From the NCBI GenBank assembly GCA_023432725.1, contig JAEYUH010000020.1, forward strand, positions 1-6,977: a DNA stretch of 6,977 nt, in the 5' to 3' direction. A program made the position numbers and the translations under genes. Below the pieces are notes generated by a model, which was given only the letters and a program-made list of their open reading frames with translations, had not been told where the DNA came from and made no database searches. Source of the DNA: Actinomycetes bacterium. Its GTDB lineage: Bacteria; Actinomycetota; Actinomycetes; Propionibacteriales; Propionibacteriaceae. This document shows, one piece after another, positions 1 through 5,572 of this stretch; positions within the stretch are counted from its first letter, which is position 1, and every line of letters starts with the position of its first letter.

Positions 1-663
1 GGACGCGAACAGCTTCGCGGTGGAACGGGCAGGGTTGGTGTAGGCGCGGGAGCCGGTCATCCCACCGTTCACCGTCAGGGACATGATCCGGGGCGTGTAG
101 GACGCCCAGGACTGCTTCCAGGCCGACGAGTAGCTGCTACCGCTGAACAGCGGGGCGGAGTAGGTGAGCGTCACCTTCTTCACCTTCGCCTTCTTCAGCG
201 CCGCCGCGGTCCGGCTCGCCAGGTCGGCAAGGTTCGCCTGCTTGGCGGGGACCGTCGATCGAGAGCTCACCAGATAGGGGTCTCCACTGGCGACGAGCGT
301 GAGCTTGCCCTGCTTCGCGCTGACGACCTTGGTGGTGAAGGTGTGGTCGGCGCCGAGGACCTCGAGCGCCGCCATCGCGGTGAGGATCTTGGTGGTGGAC
401 GCGGGCACCATCAAGGCGTCGCTCGCGGTGACCTCCGTGCCCTCGGCGGTGTAGACGGCCCAGGCGGTCGAATCGAGGGAGGACCGTGAGACGGCGGCCA
501 GTTTGGTGGCGACCAGCGGGCCTTCGACCGCTGCCGGAACCGCGAGAGGGGCGCGGGGCACGGCCAGCGGCGCAACCGGTACGGCGTGGGCCGTCGGGAC
601 GAAGGAGCCACCCAGCAGGCCGAGCGCGAGCAGCGCGCCGGCCAGTCGTCGTCGAAGCTGCAT
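1..663 (-). CDS. dacB: D-alanyl-D-alanine carboxypeptidase/endopeptidase, PBP4 (DacB) type, 5' part only
   Basis: The gene runs off the left edge of the window; 221 codons from the start are present. The product should be an exported penicillin-binding protein that trims the terminal D-Ala, or peptide cross-links, of peptidoglycan. Residues 1-27 form a signal peptide: MQLRRR, a hydrophobic Leu/Ala/Gly core, then AHA|V as a likely signal peptidase I site. The catalytic SxxK motif is S89-T-T-K92 in the context VPASTTK, followed by ILTAMAALEVLG, typical of peptidase family S13. The following part (about 105-221) fits the PBP4 inserted domain, including SAW at 180-182 and SLTVNG at 195-200. The SxN and KTG motifs would lie beyond the edge. 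The start used is ATG 663-661; GTG 672-670 is in frame and would add three residues. No good Shine-Dalgarno is present. Family call is confident; carboxypeptidase versus endopeptidase activity cannot be separated. Confidence 0.88.
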   Translation of the reverse strand, partial: MQLRRRLAGALLALGLLGGSFVPTAHAVPVAPLAVPRAPLAVPAAVEGPLVATKLAAVSRSSLDSTAWAVYTAEGTEVTASDALMVPASTTKILTAMAALEVLGADHTFTTKVVSAKQGKLTLVASGDPYLVSSRSTVPAKQANLADLASRTAAALKKAKVKKVTLTYSAPLFSGSSYSSAWKQSWASYTPRIMSLTVNGGMTGSRAYTNPARSTAKLFAS

Positions 664-670
664 GGCAGTC

Positions 671-676
671 ACGGTA
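671..676 (-). promoter_or_regulatory. possible -10 element for a leaderless dacB transcript
   Basis: Minus-strand TACCGT fits the loose actinobacterial -10 pattern TAnnnT and is followed by 7 nt and then the ATG of dacB. Transcription would start at or next to the start codon, which would explain the lack of a ribosome binding site. No clear -35 is visible. If GTG 672 is the true start instead, this reading fails, because the element would overlap that codon. Confidence 0.3.
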
Positions 677-689
677 ACCCGCCGGGGTG

Positions 690-718
690 GCCCCGGGCAT
701 CCCGGCGCAGCCCGGGGC
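690..718. repeat. inverted repeat, 8-bp perfect arms, upstream of dacB
   Basis: GCCCCGGG (690-697) and CCCGGGGC (711-718) are perfect reverse complements around a 13-nt loop. It lies in the 87-nt gap between the end of the DUF3817 gene and the start of dacB. All arm bases are G or C, so the RNA hairpin would be very stable. No T-run follows on the minus strand, so it is not a classical intrinsic terminator. It could slow read-through from the upstream operon, protect its 3' end, or be a by-product of high GC. Confidence 0.5.
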
Positions 719-734
719 TCAAGCCGGGGTTGAG
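718..734. repeat. second short inverted repeat downstream of the DUF3817 gene
   Basis: CTCAA (718-722) and TTGAG (730-734) pair across a 7-nt GC loop. It shares base 718 with the neighbouring larger inverted repeat, so the two hairpins are in tandem or mutually exclusive. It sits 16 nt after the stop codon of the upstream operon. The arms are mixed AT/GC, so GC bias explains it less easily than its neighbour. Function is unknown. Confidence 0.35.
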
Positions 735-750
735 GCCCTGACGACGGGAA

Positions 751-1134
751 TCACTGAGTCGAGGGATTGTCGCGGGCGGCGGCCAGCCGTCCCTGGACGT
801 CCTTGCGGGCGTTGTGCTCGGCGACGAAGGACAGGAACGGAATGGTCCCCGCCAGGGCGATCAGCAGCAGCCTGCCCCACGGCCAGTGCACCCGGCGACC
901 GAGGTCGTAGGCGGTGATGATGAGCACCATGTAGAGGTAGCCGTGCGGCACCCCCGTCCAGGTCACCACGGTGCCGTTGTCGGCGAAGTACTTCAGCGGC
1001 ACCCCGACGAGCACCAGGACCACCAGCAGGACGCCCACCAGGTAGGCCATCACCCGGTACCGCAGCAGCGCGGACCGGATCGCCGGTACCTGCTCGGGTG
1101 CGATCTGCGGCACGGGGGCTGTCTGCTGGCTCAA
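751..1134 (-). CDS. DUF3817 family integral membrane protein
   Basis: A 127-residue membrane protein of unknown function. A short polar N-terminus (1-28) is followed by three hydrophobic segments at about 29-48, 63-80 and 85-105, then a charged C-terminal tail (HNARKDVQGRL). Family-like features are RYRVMAYLVGV at 26-36, GVPLKY at 44-49, HGYLYM at 64-69 and TAYDLGRR at 74-81. The start chosen is TTG 1134-1132: an AGGAG motif lies 5 nt upstream, and the TTG overlaps the TGA stop of the SURF1 gene (TTGA). A longer GTG/ATG reading in this frame exists upstream, but it would run through the SURF1 C-terminus and reads as an Arg-rich out-of-frame shadow. The tight overlap indicates cotranscription and translational coupling with SURF1. 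From general knowledge, DUF3817 genes are often SURF1 neighbours in actinobacteria; a role in respiration or envelope is only guessed from that. Confidence 0.86.
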   Translation of the reverse strand: MSQQTAPVPQIAPEQVPAIRSALLRYRVMAYLVGVLLVVLVLVGVPLKYFADNGTVVTWTGVPHGYLYMVLIITAYDLGRRVHWPWGRLLLIALAGTIPFLSFVAEHNARKDVQGRLAAARDNPSTQ

Positions 1135-1868
1135 CTGGACTCCTGCCTGGTGTGGTCGAACGGCGGGCCGGGGTCGTCGACCACCGGGTCGTCGATGGTC
1201 CCCAAGGTACCGTGCCGGCCGATCGCCCTGACGAACCTGCCGGCCATGAAGAGGGCGAAGGCCGCGAACACCCACCACTGCAGGGCGTAGCCGTAGTTCT
1301 GCCAGGACCCCTCGCCGGTGGGAAGCTCGGGGACGGCGGGTGCCAGGCCCTGGTCACGCGCGCCCGCTTCGTTCAGGGTGACGAACCCCGGCAGCAGGTG
1401 CTGCGGCCACTGCTGGGCGAGGGCGGGCAGCCGGACCGAGCCGTTCGGGGTGTCGGTACCGGGCTCCGACGGCAGGAAGATCCCGACCGTGGCCACCGGT
1501 CCCGCCGGCGGTGCCGGAGCCGTGCCGGACGCCGGAGCCAGCCCGCGCACCACGGGAAGCACCCGGCCGTCGGCGATCTGGAGCGCGGTGAGGATGCGGC
1601 TGGTGCCGTCCTCACCGGTGATCAGGACCTCCTGGCCGGGCAGGTACTCACCGACCACCTCCACCTGCCGGCCGTAGACGTCGCCCACGGTCCCGTCCGG
1701 GTTGACGTTCTCCAGCAGCGCCACCGGGGCGAGGGCGGCCCTGGCCCGGGCCGAGCTGTTCTCCTTCGCTTCGAAGACCTGCATCTGCCACAGCCCGAGC
1801 CACAGCATGGTGATGGCGATCGCCACGCCGACGGCGCCGACCAGCCCCTGCTTGACCCGGGTAGGCAC
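1131..1868 (-). CDS. SURF1 family cytochrome c oxidase assembly protein
   Basis: The 245-residue product has the SURF1 layout: an N-terminal transmembrane helix (about 8-28), a large extracytoplasmic domain, and a C-terminal helix (about 193-213). Signature pieces are LGLWQMQVFEAK at 24-35 (the family's GxWQ..R...K region), YGRQVEVVGEY at 65-75, VLPVVRGLAP at 103-112 and NYGYALQWWVFA at 191-202. SURF1 proteins assist assembly of aa3-type cytochrome oxidase and have been linked to heme a delivery. The linker ASGTAPAPPAGP (113-124) is rich in Pro and Ala and seems lineage-specific. The start is GTG 1868-1866, 4 nt after the ddl stop, without a convincing Shine-Dalgarno, so reinitiation after ddl is likely. 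The 3' end overlaps the DUF3817 gene by 4 nt. The acidic C-terminal tail (about 224-245) is poorly conserved in character. Family call is solid; the exact role is inferred. Confidence 0.88.
   Translation of the reverse strand: MPTRVKQGLVGAVGVAIAITMLWLGLWQMQVFEAKENSSARARAALAPVALLENVNPDGTVGDVYGRQVEVVGEYLPGQEVLITGEDGTSRILTALQIADGRVLPVVRGLAPASGTAPAPPAGPVATVGIFLPSEPGTDTPNGSVRLPALAQQWPQHLLPGFVTLNEAGARDQGLAPAVPELPTGEGSWQNYGYALQWWVFAAFALFMAGRFVRAIGRHGTLGTIDDPVVDDPGPPFDHTRQESS
1140..1144 (-). promoter_or_regulatory. ribosome binding site that fixes the TTG start of the DUF3817 gene
   Basis: Minus-strand AGGAG is separated by 5 nt (TCCAG) from TTG. It lies inside the last codons of the SURF1 gene and is the strongest Shine-Dalgarno in the left-hand operon. 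It decides for the TTG start over upstream in-frame candidates. Confidence 0.65.
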
Positions 1869-1872
1869 CGCG

Positions 1873-2838
1873 TCAGCCGGCGTGGCGGGCCCAGGCGTTG
1901 TCGACCAGCTGGGCGCAGAGCAGTCCGAAGCTCCAGCCCTTGGCCTCCACCGCGAGCGGGACCAGCGAGGTCTCGGTCATGCCGGGGGCCGAGTTCGACT
2001 CGATGAAGACCGGCATGCCGTCGGAGCCGACGATGATGTCGGACCGGGAGAGGTCACGCAGCCCGAACACGCGGTGCGCGGCGATCGCCAGGTCGGCACA
2101 GGCCGCCGCCACCTCGTCGCTCACGGTCGCCGGGGCGATGAACCGGGTCTGCCCTGCGGTGTAGCGCGCGGTGTAGTCGTAGATCCCCGACTCGGGACGG
2201 ATCTCCACCGCAGGCAGCGCGATCGGCTCCCCGTCGAGCTCGACGACGGTGACGGCGATCTCGGTGCCCTCGATGTACTCCTGGATGACGGCCAGGTCTC
2301 CGTAGGAGTAGGCGGCCACCATCGCCGCCGGCAACTCCGACTGGCTGGTCACCTTCGTGCACCCCAACGCGGACCCGCTGCGGGCGGGCTTCACCATCAT
2401 CGGGAAGCCGATCCGCTCGGCCAGGGCCCGGACCAGGTGGCCGGCGCCGAGTTCGCGGAACATGTCGTGGGGCAGAGCCACGGTCTGCGGGGTGCGCAGC
2501 CCGGCCTGCTCGGCCAGCGGCCCGCCGACCGCCTTGTTGAACGACCGGCGGCAGGCGGCGGGGGAGGAGCCGACGTACGGCACGTCCAGCAGGCTGAGAA
2601 CCTGTTGCAGGCCGCCGTCCTCGCCGACCCCGCCGTGCAGCAGCGGGAAGACCACCGGGTCGACGAGTCCGCCCAGCAGGTCGATCAGGTCGGACGTGAC
2701 GTCGGCCTCGACCACCTCGCGTCCCTGGTCGCGCAGCGCCTGGGCGACGCGGCGACCGGACCGCAGCGAGACCTCGCGTTCGTGGGAGAGCCCGCCGGCG
2801 AGCACGACGATCGGGCCGTGGGATGTGAGCTGTGACAT
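1873..2838 (-). CDS. D-alanine--D-alanine ligase family protein (ATP-grasp)
   Basis: A 321-residue ATP-grasp ligase predicted to join two D-Ala molecules for peptidoglycan precursors in the cytoplasm. Visible motifs: HEREVSL (19-25, Glu22 corresponding to E. coli DdlB Glu15), HGGVGEDGGLQ (68-78), FNK (Lys102, like Lys97), KPARSGSALG (150-159, Lys150 like Lys144 and Ser156 like Ser150), ARY (Tyr226 like Tyr216), RSD (Arg265 and Asp267), FIESNSAPGMTETSL (278-292, with metal ligands Glu280 and Asn282). Catalytic residues are therefore mostly kept. Departures from the usual enzyme are SGSALG instead of EGSSVG in the ATP loop, Arg225 in place of Lys215, and FNK instead of MDK. ATG 2838-2836 has AAAGG just upstream and lies 10 nt after the aminotransferase stop. 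It may be a second Ddl paralogue, since many actinobacteria carry a longer canonical ddl elsewhere, so I give no gene symbol. Confidence 0.87.
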   Translation of the reverse strand: MSQLTSHGPIVVLAGGLSHEREVSLRSGRRVAQALRDQGREVVEADVTSDLIDLLGGLVDPVVFPLLHGGVGEDGGLQQVLSLLDVPYVGSSPAACRRSFNKAVGGPLAEQAGLRTPQTVALPHDMFRELGAGHLVRALAERIGFPMMVKPARSGSALGCTKVTSQSELPAAMVAAYSYGDLAVIQEYIEGTEIAVTVVELDGEPIALPAVEIRPESGIYDYTARYTAGQTRFIAPATVSDEVAAACADLAIAAHRVFGLRDLSRSDIIVGSDGMPVFIESNSAPGMTETSLVPLAVEAKGWSFGLLCAQLVDNAWARHAG

Positions 2839-2848
2839 GTGCCTTTGC

Positions 2849-4171
2849 CTAACTGATGTCGGGGGCCGGACCTGAGGTCTGGTCGAGGTAGCGGTGGGTT
2901 CCGGACTCGGCTGACAGCCCGAACGTTCTGATCATGTCGAGCTCGCCCTCGATGACCTCGCCAAGGCGGCGGGTGCCTTCGAGGATGCGCTCCGGGGTGG
3001 GGAAGCAGAAGGACAGCCTCATGTTGCGGCTGCCGAGCCCGTCGGCGTAGAACGCCGTGCCGGGCACGTAGGCCACCCTGGCCGAGACGGCGCGGGGCAG
3101 CATCGCCTGGGCGTCGAGGCCCTCGGGCAGGGTCACCCAGACGAAGAAGCCGCCCTCGGGGTGGGTCCAGGTGGTGCCCTCGGGCATGTGCTCGCGCAGG
3201 CCTGCGAACATGGCGTCGCGACGCTCGCGGTACATGGCCCGGTACGCCTCGATCTGGCCGCGCCAGTCGAACTGGTCGAGGTAGGCGGTGATCACGTACT
3301 GGGAGAACACCGGCGGCGCCAGCGTCGCGGCCTCCTGGGTGAGGACCAGCTTCTCGCGGACGGCGTGCGGCGCCAGCGCCCAACCCACCCGGAAGCCGGG
3401 GGCGAAGGTCTTGGAGAACGAGCCGAGGTAGACGACGTTGTCGGCGTCCATCGAGCGGATCGCGGGCAGCGGCTCGTCCTTGAGGGTGAGCAGCCCGTAG
3501 GGGTTGTCCTCGACGATCAGCAGGTTGTGCTGCCTGCCCAGCTCGGCGAGGCGCTGCCTGCGCTCGAGCGTCTGGGTGACGCCGGTCGGGTTCTGGAAGT
3601 TGGGAATGGTGTAGAGGAACTTCACCTTCTTGCCGGCCGCCCGCAGCGTGACGATGGCGTGCACCAGCGCGTCGGGGTCGATGCCGTGCTCGTCCATCGC
3701 GACGTGAACCACCTCGCACTGGTAGGCGTGGAAGGTGCCCAGGGCCCCGACATAGGACGGCGCCTCCGCCAGCACAACATCGCCCGGGTCGCAGAACACG
3801 CGGGTGACAAGGTCCAACGCCTGCTGGGAGCCGCAGCTCACGACGATGTCGTCAGCGTGGGCAGCGATCGCCTCCTCGGCCATCACCTCGACGATCTTCT
3901 CGCGCATGAACTGCTCGCCCTGGCCCGAGCCGTACTGCATGGCCTGGGTGCCGTGCTCGCGGATCAGCCGTGACACTGCTTCCCCCAGCGCCTCGCGGGG
4001 CAGGTCGGCGATATTGGGCATCCCGCCGGCGAGGGAGACGACTTCCGGCCGATTGGCGACGGCGAACAGGGCGCGCACGGCTGAGACGGTCAGCCCGTGG
4101 GTCCGTTCGGCGTACGCATCGACATAGGTGTCCAGGCGGGTGTCCCGCCGGGACGGTTCAGGAAGGCTCAC
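2849..4171 (-). CDS. PLP-dependent aminotransferase, fold type I (class I/II, without an HTH domain)
   Basis: A 440-residue aminotransferase related to the catalytic part of MocR-like proteins and to LysN-type 2-aminoadipate or aromatic aminotransferases. From a GTG start at 4171: YGSGQGE (80-86), SCGSQQALD (112-120), PNFQNPTG (190-197, with Asn194), VEDNPYG (220-226, Asp222 and Tyr225 near the cofactor), SFSKTFAPGFRVGW (251-264, Lys254 being the PLP Schiff-base lysine), and MRLSF with Arg385 as the probable carboxylate-binding arginine. No N-terminal GntR domain is present, so it is an enzyme and not a MocR regulator. The frame is open 25 codons further upstream, but that part overlaps the divergent GNAT start and looks non-coding. 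The GTG has no clear Shine-Dalgarno and may be leaderless. It heads the unit with ddl 10 nt downstream. The substrate is unknown; a link to amino acids used in wall synthesis is only inference from context. Confidence 0.88.
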   Translation of the reverse strand: MSLPEPSRRDTRLDTYVDAYAERTHGLTVSAVRALFAVANRPEVVSLAGGMPNIADLPREALGEAVSRLIREHGTQAMQYGSGQGEQFMREKIVEVMAEEAIAAHADDIVVSCGSQQALDLVTRVFCDPGDVVLAEAPSYVGALGTFHAYQCEVVHVAMDEHGIDPDALVHAIVTLRAAGKKVKFLYTIPNFQNPTGVTQTLERRQRLAELGRQHNLLIVEDNPYGLLTLKDEPLPAIRSMDADNVVYLGSFSKTFAPGFRVGWALAPHAVREKLVLTQEAATLAPPVFSQYVITAYLDQFDWRGQIEAYRAMYRERRDAMFAGLREHMPEGTTWTHPEGGFFVWVTLPEGLDAQAMLPRAVSARVAYVPGTAFYADGLGSRNMRLSFCFPTPERILEGTRRLGEVIEGELDMIRTFGLSAESGTHRYLDQTSGPAPDIS

Positions 4172-4182
4172 CCGACCAGACT

Positions 4183-4196
4183 GCCGCACCTGCGGC
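4183..4196. promoter_or_regulatory. 6-2-6 dyad in the divergent promoter region, operator candidate
   Basis: GCCGCA (4183-4188), two bases, TGCGGC (4191-4196): a perfect inverted repeat in the 59 bp between the aminotransferase GTG and the acetyltransferase ATG. It ends one base before the putative -10 of the acetyltransferase, and its near end is 12 nt upstream of the aminotransferase start. The 2-nt centre is too small for a stable RNA hairpin loop, which favours protein binding to DNA over an RNA structure. No regulator gene is in the window. Confidence 0.4.
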
Positions 4197-4197
4197 C

Positions 4198-4203
4198 TAG
4201 GAT
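4198..4203 (+). promoter_or_regulatory. putative -10 element of the acetyltransferase gene
   Basis: TAGGAT matches TAnnnT and lies in the most AT-rich part of the divergent region. It would place the transcription start near 4210 and give a leader of about 20 nt carrying the Shine-Dalgarno. The hexamer 17 bp upstream (ACCAGA) is a poor -35, which is common in high-GC actinobacteria. Confidence 0.45.
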
Positions 4204-4220
4204 GAAAACCGATCCCACCA

Positions 4221-4226
4221 GAGGAG
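4221..4226 (+). promoter_or_regulatory. strong Shine-Dalgarno of the acetyltransferase gene
   Basis: GAGGAG followed by CCAG and then ATG at 4231. It fixes the start of the acetyltransferase and rules out any start for the divergent aminotransferase upstream of about 4200. Confidence 0.7.
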
Positions 4227-4230
4227 CCAG

Positions 4231-4758
4231 ATGAGCAGCCTGTCATGGGTAGGTCGCGGTGACCTGGCCGGCCTGTCCTGCCCGTACTGCGGTCGCCGGA
4301 TCAGTCCTGACGACGAGGGGATGGTCGCCGCCGAGCAGGCCTGGGGTTTCGTCGGTGCCAGCCTCTCCCTGCACGGTGAGCGCACCGGGCTGCTGCTGCT
4401 CGCCCCGGTGCCCGAGGCCGGCGACGCGCTGCTCACCTGCTTGTGGGTGGCGCCTGGCCGTACGGGACGGGGGCGGGGCCGCCGCCTGGTGCAGGCCGCC
4501 GCCGCGGGCCTGCTGTCCCGCGACGTCGGAGCGATCGTGGCGCGCGGCAGCCGGGTGAAGAAGGACTGCGGGACGCCGCCGGCCGACTTCCTGCGCGCGG
4601 TCGGCTTCAGCAAGGGCCTGGACGAGCGGCTCTACCGGCTCGACCTCGACACCACCGTCACCGAGCGCTCGGGGCTGCGGGCGCTGCTGGCGCGGCTGGT
4701 GGGCGCGTGGCGTCCGCTCGGTCCAGAACCTGTGGGACGGGTGTCGCGGGAGGGCTGA
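4231..4758 (+). CDS. GNAT family N-acetyltransferase with N-terminal CPYC motif
   Basis: A 175-residue protein and the only plus-strand gene. The acetyl-CoA binding region is recognisable as LWVAPGRTGRGRGRRLV (71-87), with the R/Q-x-x-G-x-G/A pyrophosphate loop within GRGRGRR. PADFLRAVGF (117-126) and YRLDLD (135-140) match the end of the GNAT fold. The N-terminus has GLSCPYCGRR, with Cys17 and Cys20; other cysteines are Cys70 and Cys113. It resembles an actinobacterial acetyltransferase group, often found near trxA, that carries a CRxCxxWE-like N-terminus; that comparison is from memory. A basic C-terminal tail (about 145-175) has no recognised domain. The substrate is unknown. It has its own promoter and Shine-Dalgarno, is divergent from the aminotransferase, and ends exactly against the map stop. 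GNAT membership is fairly sure, function is not. Confidence 0.8.
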   Translation: MSSLSWVGRGDLAGLSCPYCGRRISPDDEGMVAAEQAWGFVGASLSLHGERTGLLLLAPVPEAGDALLTCLWVAPGRTGRGRGRRLVQAAAAGLLSRDVGAIVARGSRVKKDCGTPPADFLRAVGFSKGLDERLYRLDLDTTVTERSGLRALLARLVGAWRPLGPEPVGRVSREG

Positions 4759-4765
4759 TCAGCCC
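4752..4765. terminator. perfect 14-bp palindrome holding both convergent stop codons
   Basis: GGGCTGATCAGCCC is its own reverse complement. The central TGATCA is the TGA stop of the acetyltransferase on the plus strand and the TGA stop of map on the minus strand. As RNA it can form a 5-bp stem (GGGCT/AGCCC) with a GATC loop in either direction. There is no T-run on either side, so termination is possible but unproven; the stem is short for an intrinsic terminator. Confidence 0.35.
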
Positions 4766-5535
4766 AGGAAGGCGCGGTCGGTCAGGATGATCGGCCCGTC
4801 GGCGGTGATCGCGATGGTGTGCTCGGAGTGGGCGCCGCGCGACCCGTCCGCGCTGCGCAGCGTCCAGCCGTCGGCGTCGGTGATGATCTTGTCGGTGCCG
4901 GCGAGGAACCACGGCTCGACGGCGATCACCAGGCCTTCCCGCAGCGGGAACCCACGGCCCGGACGGCCGTCGTTGGGGACGTGCGGGTCGCCGTGCATGG
5001 TGCGGCCCACCCCGTGCCCTCCGAACTGGGTGTTGACCAGGTAGCCGCCCGCGCGGGCCACCTCGCCGATCGCCGCGGCGATGTCGCCGGTCTTGTTGCC
5101 GAGGGTGGCGGTGGCGATCGCGGCGTCCAGAGCCCGCTCGGTGGTCTCGATCAGCGCCAGGTCGGCCTCGCGCGGGGTTCCGACGACGAACGAGATCGCC
5201 GAATCGGCCACCCAGCCGTCGAGGGAGACGGCGAAATCGAGCGAGATCAGGTCGCCGTCCCGCAGCACGTAGTCGTGGGGCAGGCCGTGCAGGACGGCGT
5301 CGTTGACCGAGGTGCAGATCACCTTGCCGAACGGGCCGGAGCCGAACGAGGGGTGGTAGTCGATGTAGCAGGACTCCGCCCCTGCCGCACGGATCATTTC
5401 GTGCGCGCGCGCGTCGATGGCGAGCAGGTTGGTGCCTACCGTGACCTCGTCACGCAAGGTGGCGAGCACGCTCGCGACGAACCGCCCGGCGGGCTTCATG
5501 GCCTCCAGTTCGGCGGGAGTGCGCAGCTCGATCAT
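4759..5535 (-). CDS. map: type I methionine aminopeptidase
   Basis: A 258-residue cytosolic metalloprotease that removes the initiator methionine from nascent proteins. All five metal ligands are visible: Asp100 (SLDF), Asp111 (VADSA), His174 (GGHGVG), Glu207 (AVEPW) and Glu238 (HSEHT). Their spacing equals that of the E. coli enzyme (97, 108, 171, 204, 235) with a constant shift of three. His83 (LHGLP) and His181 (TMHGDP) correspond to the substrate-binding histidines. There is no N-terminal zinc-finger or SH3-binding extension, so it is the short form. The ATG start lacks a good Shine-Dalgarno and follows trxA after 37 nt, probably on the same transcript. The usual bacterial location for map is beside adk and secY, so this is likely a second copy. 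Its stop codon abuts the convergent acetyltransferase gene. Confidence 0.94.
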   Translation of the reverse strand: MIELRTPAELEAMKPAGRFVASVLATLRDEVTVGTNLLAIDARAHEMIRAAGAESCYIDYHPSFGSGPFGKVICTSVNDAVLHGLPHDYVLRDGDLISLDFAVSLDGWVADSAISFVVGTPREADLALIETTERALDAAIATATLGNKTGDIAAAIGEVARAGGYLVNTQFGGHGVGRTMHGDPHVPNDGRPGRGFPLREGLVIAVEPWFLAGTDKIITDADGWTLRSADGSRGAHSEHTIAITADGPIILTDRAFLG

Positions 5536-5572
5536 GGCGAGGGCGGCGTGGGCTGCGGACGGTTCGGGGTGC

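Noticed and set aside
137..700. Minus-strand open frame over dacB
   Set aside because: It is out of frame with dacB, Arg/Gly-rich, and lacks a signal peptide; the true frame has no stop within the window and carries the SxxK motif.
719..1357. Minus-strand open frame covering the DUF3817 gene and the end of SURF1 in another frame
   Set aside because: Arg/Pro/Gly-rich shadow; the DUF3817 and SURF1 frames carry hydrophobic helices and family motifs in the same DNA.
1702..2835. Long plus-strand open frame (377 codons) opposite ddl
   Set aside because: It is antisense to a clear ATP-grasp gene; its translation is His/Arg/Gly/Asp-rich with no domain, as expected of a high-GC shadow frame. The ddl frame has all family motifs.
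3161..3973. Plus-strand open frame (270 codons) opposite the aminotransferase
   Set aside because: Low-complexity Val/Gly/His/Leu-rich translation, no Shine-Dalgarno, and a complete real gene on the other strand.
4172..4246. N-terminal extension of the aminotransferase up to an ATG at 4246
   Set aside because: It would overlap the start codon and strong ribosome site of the divergent acetyltransferase, and its residues (Ser/Gly-rich) do not resemble a family N-terminus.
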